64,000 bases of DNA, from positions 1-64,000 of the forward strand of contig CACYQI010000037.1 in assembly GCA_902776455.1 (NCBI GenBank). Reading direction: 5' to 3'. Position 1 is the stretch's first letter; every line of letters begins with the position of its first letter. Below are positions 61,369-64,000 of this stretch, in pieces. This DNA comes from an uncultured Bacteroidales bacterium. Its GTDB lineage: Bacteria; Bacteroidota; Bacteroidia; Bacteroidales; Bacteroidaceae. The position numbers and the translations under genes are program-made. The notes under the pieces were generated by a model that made no database searches, had not been told where the DNA came from, and worked only from the letters and a program-made list of their open reading frames with translations.

Positions 61369-61551
61369 TTACCATTCCTCGTCCCAGACGTTGGTGCCTT
61401 TCACCATGGCGTCTGCGCCACTAGTGGCAGAATTGTCGCTCAGGGGTGCTGTATCACCTGTTGACTTGATATTCAGGGGTGATGCAGCAATAATGTTGTT
61501 CATCGAGAGCGCTACTGTGAGCGTCTCGGGTGTGATATATGTCTTTTTCAT
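61369..61551 (-). CDS. Conserved-looking 60-residue peptide of unknown function
   Basis: 60 residues beginning KKTYITPETLTVALSMNNII and ending GTNVWDEEW. Short genes with a KKxYxxPxxxxxxL start and an acidic end are common next to surface-protein genes in Prevotella and Bacteroides, from general knowledge; no function is established to my knowledge. It has no clear signal peptide or membrane helix. A possible cleavage point after AAS (residues 22-24) is speculative. It follows the large surface-protein gene on the same strand by about 110 bp. The 160 bp after it hold caatggtcaatg repeats. Confidence 0.6.
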   Translation of the reverse strand: MKKTYITPETLTVALSMNNIIAASPLNIKSTGDTAPLSDNSATSGADAMVKGTNVWDEEW

Positions 61552-61660
61552 AATTTGAAATTTAGATATTAAGAGAATTAGAAAATAAGAAAAGGATGCG
61601 TACCGCTATTTCACAAGCTGCATACGCAGCCCTTTCTTATTATCTTATTTTCTACATTTC

Positions 61661-64000
61661 TTATTTTACCATTACTTTCTTTCCGTTCACAATGTAAATG
61701 CCCTTGGGCAATTTACCATTTACAGATTTACCATTTACCATTTGACCGGCAAGGTTGTAAATATTCTCGCCCTTTAAGGGAGAGTTAGAGAGGGTCTCTT
61801 CTATTCCAGTAGCATCATCCTCGAGGTCGATGGCGAAGCTCTTCACAGGGTTACTACTGGTCACGTGGATGTAAGCGCGGTTCTTAGCAACGTTGTTGTT
61901 ATTGGCCTTGTAGAAGCCAATGCCATCTGCTCCGTTGAAGAGGATGTAGTTCTGGTTATCGTCTTCATAGGTTACTGCAGCATCTGCACCACGCTTAAAT
62001 ACATTGCCTGTCACAGCATCAGCTGCACCAGTGAGTGCGGGCACACTTTCTGTTGCACCACCATCCTTATAGAGCAGCACACCTGTACCAGCAGGCACCT
62101 TAGTAACCTGAGTGAACGACAGAGTACCTGCACTTTCTGTTGCATAGAAAGCCTTGATGCTGGAGCCTGTAAAGTCAAGAGCATTGTCACTTGCAAAGGT
62201 TGCATAGCCAGCAGAGCTAACAGTAACAGATTCTGTGGGCGTAGCCTCGCCAGCCTTCTCGTAGAACTTGACAGCAGTCTGACCACTAGCATAGCAACTG
62301 AAACGAGGGCTGCCACTATTGTATCGCATTTCGTTGCGAGTATACGTTCCTTGTGCTATTACAGTCTCGTTTTCAAAGTCAATCTTCCACTTACCATTAG
62401 CATCATTGGTTGTTTGTACAGACATGTCATTCGAGCTGGAAGAAGAAGCACAAAGATAACCCTCTTCAACAGGATCATAGATAGAATAGTTGCCATCTGC
62501 ATCTGGACCATAGATGATAAACTCACGTGCACCAGAAGAAATAGTAACATAGAGTGTATTTCCACTTAATGTAGCATCAACAGCGTCATAGTAGCTCTTA
62601 TCTACATGCTTTCCAGCCATTGCATGTGTTCCCGCATCAGTAGTAGCAGCTATTACATAATGTTTGCCAGAAGTGATAGTTGTAGCCAATGTATATGGTG
62701 TTCCCTCTGGACTCTCAGCTGTGACAGTAAGCGTAGCGTTTGCAGAACCTTCTGCATTTGTAGCCGTGAAAGAGAATGTATAAGTACCAGCTGCTGTGGG
62801 CTGGAAAATCAAGACACCATTTTCATATTCATATAAGCTATTGGAAACGCTTGTGGAAAGAGTTATACTTGGGTCAGGATTACCTGTCACATAAGCGGTC
62901 AGGTCAAGTTCATATTCTGCACCAGTAAAAATAATTGGCGTCGGGAGAGTTGACCAAACAGGTGCAGTAGCGGGTGCCACATATGTTTCATAGTAAACCT
63001 TAACTTCTGTGAAACCACAAGTACCACCAATGGCAGCAGAGATAGCTGTTGAACCATCTGTTGGAGTTACTGTAACCGCCGATCCTGAAGCTGTTGCCGT
63101 AGCATTTGTCCATGTACTAGTCGCTAAAGCACTAGCATAGCCTGCTGTTGTTGCAGTAAATACTACGGATGTAATGGCGTAACCAGAAGCAGGGGTGATT
63201 GTCAAAACGCTATTCTTATAAAAGCGTGTGCTTGTGTAATTTTGTCCACTGGTACCAGGATAGTAGTTGTTGGTATTAGTACTTGCAGAACCCTTAGCAA
63301 CAGCCATTGTTGCATAAGTACTTGTCCACGTCATTTCTGATGTAGTTGCAGTTGCGGTCTCGTTTATACTTAAGTTCCAAGTTACATTGGGGGCTTCAGG
63401 GGCTGTCACGCTACCAGAAAGACTTACTGTTTGAGATGTTGCACCTGTTGAAGAGATTGTAATGTTGTCATTGTAGCTATTTGCAGTCAAACCTGCTTTC
63501 AGACGCACATAAACAGTTGTTGAAGAAACTTCGCCAGAGGACTGATTCAGAGTAAGAGAACTTGTGTAGGTACCATTCTCAGTAAGTGACATTTCATAAT
63601 CGCTTCCGCCCAAGCTCAAAGAAATATTAGCTGTGAGGTTTTCACCAGAGACGGTGAAAGTTTGTGCTGCACTTGAACCATTGCCTTCTTCATAAGTAAA
63701 GCCAGAAAGAGATGCTGAACTTACTGTAATAGTTGGTGTAGTGCTTACAACTTCTTCAACACTCTCAAGCATAACATTGAAGTGCCCGCTCGACATACCT
63801 GCAAAGTAACCCTTTACAATGACACTCTTGTTTAACAAATCATCCATAGCATTTGTCTGTGCAGTTGTGGGATATGAAATGCTTGCATCGGTTGCAAGGT
63901 TTGCAACTTGGAGGTTATAATAATTACCGCTCTTTATCAGCGTTCCTTCGAGTTGGACATAGTCGCTCAAATGAAGGCCACTGCTGTAAGCAGCAATTGC
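61661..64000 (-). CDS. Partial exported multi-domain protein, N-terminus beyond the window
   Basis: The frame is open to the window edge; the visible TTG at 63970 is unlikely to be the start. About 780 residues are seen. First is an OB-fold-like segment (VQLEGTLIKSGNYYNLQVANL...VIVKGYFAGMSSG), then Ig/Fn3-like domains (TITVSSASLSGFTYEEG, VYVRLKAGLTANSYNDNITISS), a module like the one shared by the two endonuclease I proteins (WNLSINETATATTSEMTWTS), a cadherin-like part (YELDLTAYVTGNPDPSITLST) and another with VTVSSAGYATFASD. It ends SNSPLKGENIYNLAGQMVNG then LPKGIYIVNGKKVMVK. The SNSPLKGE part is coded by a ccctttaaggg repeat. It is more AT-rich than most genes here. The missing N-terminus may hold an enzyme domain. 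Confidence 0.8.
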   Translation of the reverse strand, partial: AIAAYSSGLHLSDYVQLEGTLIKSGNYYNLQVANLATDASISYPTTAQTNAMDDLLNKSVIVKGYFAGMSSGHFNVMLESVEEVVSTTPTITVSSASLSGFTYEEGNGSSAAQTFTVSGENLTANISLSLGGSDYEMSLTENGTYTSSLTLNQSSGEVSSTTVYVRLKAGLTANSYNDNITISSTGATSQTVSLSGSVTAPEAPNVTWNLSINETATATTSEMTWTSTYATMAVAKGSASTNTNNYYPGTSGQNYTSTRFYKNSVLTITPASGYAITSVVFTATTAGYASALATSTWTNATATASGSAVTVTPTDGSTAISAAIGGTCGFTEVKVYYETYVAPATAPVWSTLPTPIIFTGAEYELDLTAYVTGNPDPSITLSTSVSNSLYEYENGVLIFQPTAAGTYTFSFTATNAEGSANATLTVTAESPEGTPYTLATTITSGKHYVIAATTDAGTHAMAGKHVDKSYYDAVDATLSGNTLYVTISSGAREFIIYGPDADGNYSIYDPVEEGYLCASSSSSNDMSVQTTNDANGKWKIDFENETVIAQGTYTRNEMRYNSGSPRFSCYASGQTAVKFYEKAGEATPTESVTVSSAGYATFASDNALDFTGSSIKAFYATESAGTLSFTQVTKVPAGTGVLLYKDGGATESVPALTGAADAVTGNVFKRGADAAVTYEDDNQNYILFNGADGIGFYKANNNNVAKNRAYIHVTSSNPVKSFAIDLEDDATGIEETLSNSPLKGENIYNLAGQMVNGKSVNGKLPKGIYIVNGKKVMVK

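Overview
The window looks like chromosomal DNA of a gut-type Bacteroidales bacterium, most likely Prevotellaceae or a close relative; genus cannot be fixed from the sequence. Supporting signs: promoters of the Bacteroidetes type (TAnnTTTG about 19-20 bp from a TTG/TTTG box), almost no Shine-Dalgarno sites, many exported proteins ending in a short YDLSGR/YNLAGQ...GIYIxNGKKV tail, Big_2, GLUG, dockerin-like and BspA-like repeat proteins, and housekeeping genes of this order (aroQ, xerD, tsaE, dusB-like, sufE). No rRNA, tRNA, CRISPR array, insertion sequence or phage gene was recognised.

Layout. 0.5-14 kb: an exported Big_2/Fib_succ_major-type protein on the minus strand, then plus-strand exported glycan enzymes: a GH127-type (DUF1680) enzyme, a GH128-like glycosidase and a GH16 beta-glucanase, interleaved with two paralogous transthyretin-like-domain proteins and an acyltransferase-3 membrane protein. 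A small heat-shock protein and a membrane TPR-AraC regulator follow (14-17 kb). 17-27 kb: two giant tandem paralogs (Big_2 plus LRR_5). 28-34 kb: O-methyltransferase, aroQ, xerD-like recombinase, Lrp/AsnC regulator, exported endonuclease I and tsaE. 34-48 kb (minus): a PI-PLC-like protein, a GLUG/dockerin protein broken by a frameshift, and a GH115 alpha-glucuronidase. 49-57 kb: HAD phosphatase, OmpA/TPR lipoprotein, thioredoxin-fold lipoprotein lacking CxxC; then on the minus strand dus, sufE, M28 peptidase and a C26-M19 fusion. 57-64 kb: a second endonuclease I protein, two toxin-antitoxin pairs, a 60-residue peptide gene and a partial surface protein running off the end.

How it fits together. 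The likely theme is secretion of glycan and nucleic-acid degrading enzymes. GH16 and GH128 families attack beta-1,3-glucans; GH115 and GH127 remove glucuronic acid and arabinose side chains, and here these last two share a private C-terminal module. No SusC/SusD pair is visible, so this is not a classical polysaccharide utilisation locus. At least nine proteins carry a C-terminal tail resembling a short type IX sorting signal, and two more encode it in a shifted frame.

The strongest unusual signal is repeat architecture. Several unrelated families of short repeats occupy the intergenic DNA: 22-bp-period arrays at seven sites, 9-bp-period arrays at about nine sites, GC-rich palindromes, and a near-perfect 154-bp inverted pair flanking the aroQ/xerD segment. 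Some of the same families lie in frame inside genes, as insertions in conserved enzymes or as linkers directly before the C-terminal tail. Functions given here are from recognised motifs; no database search was run.
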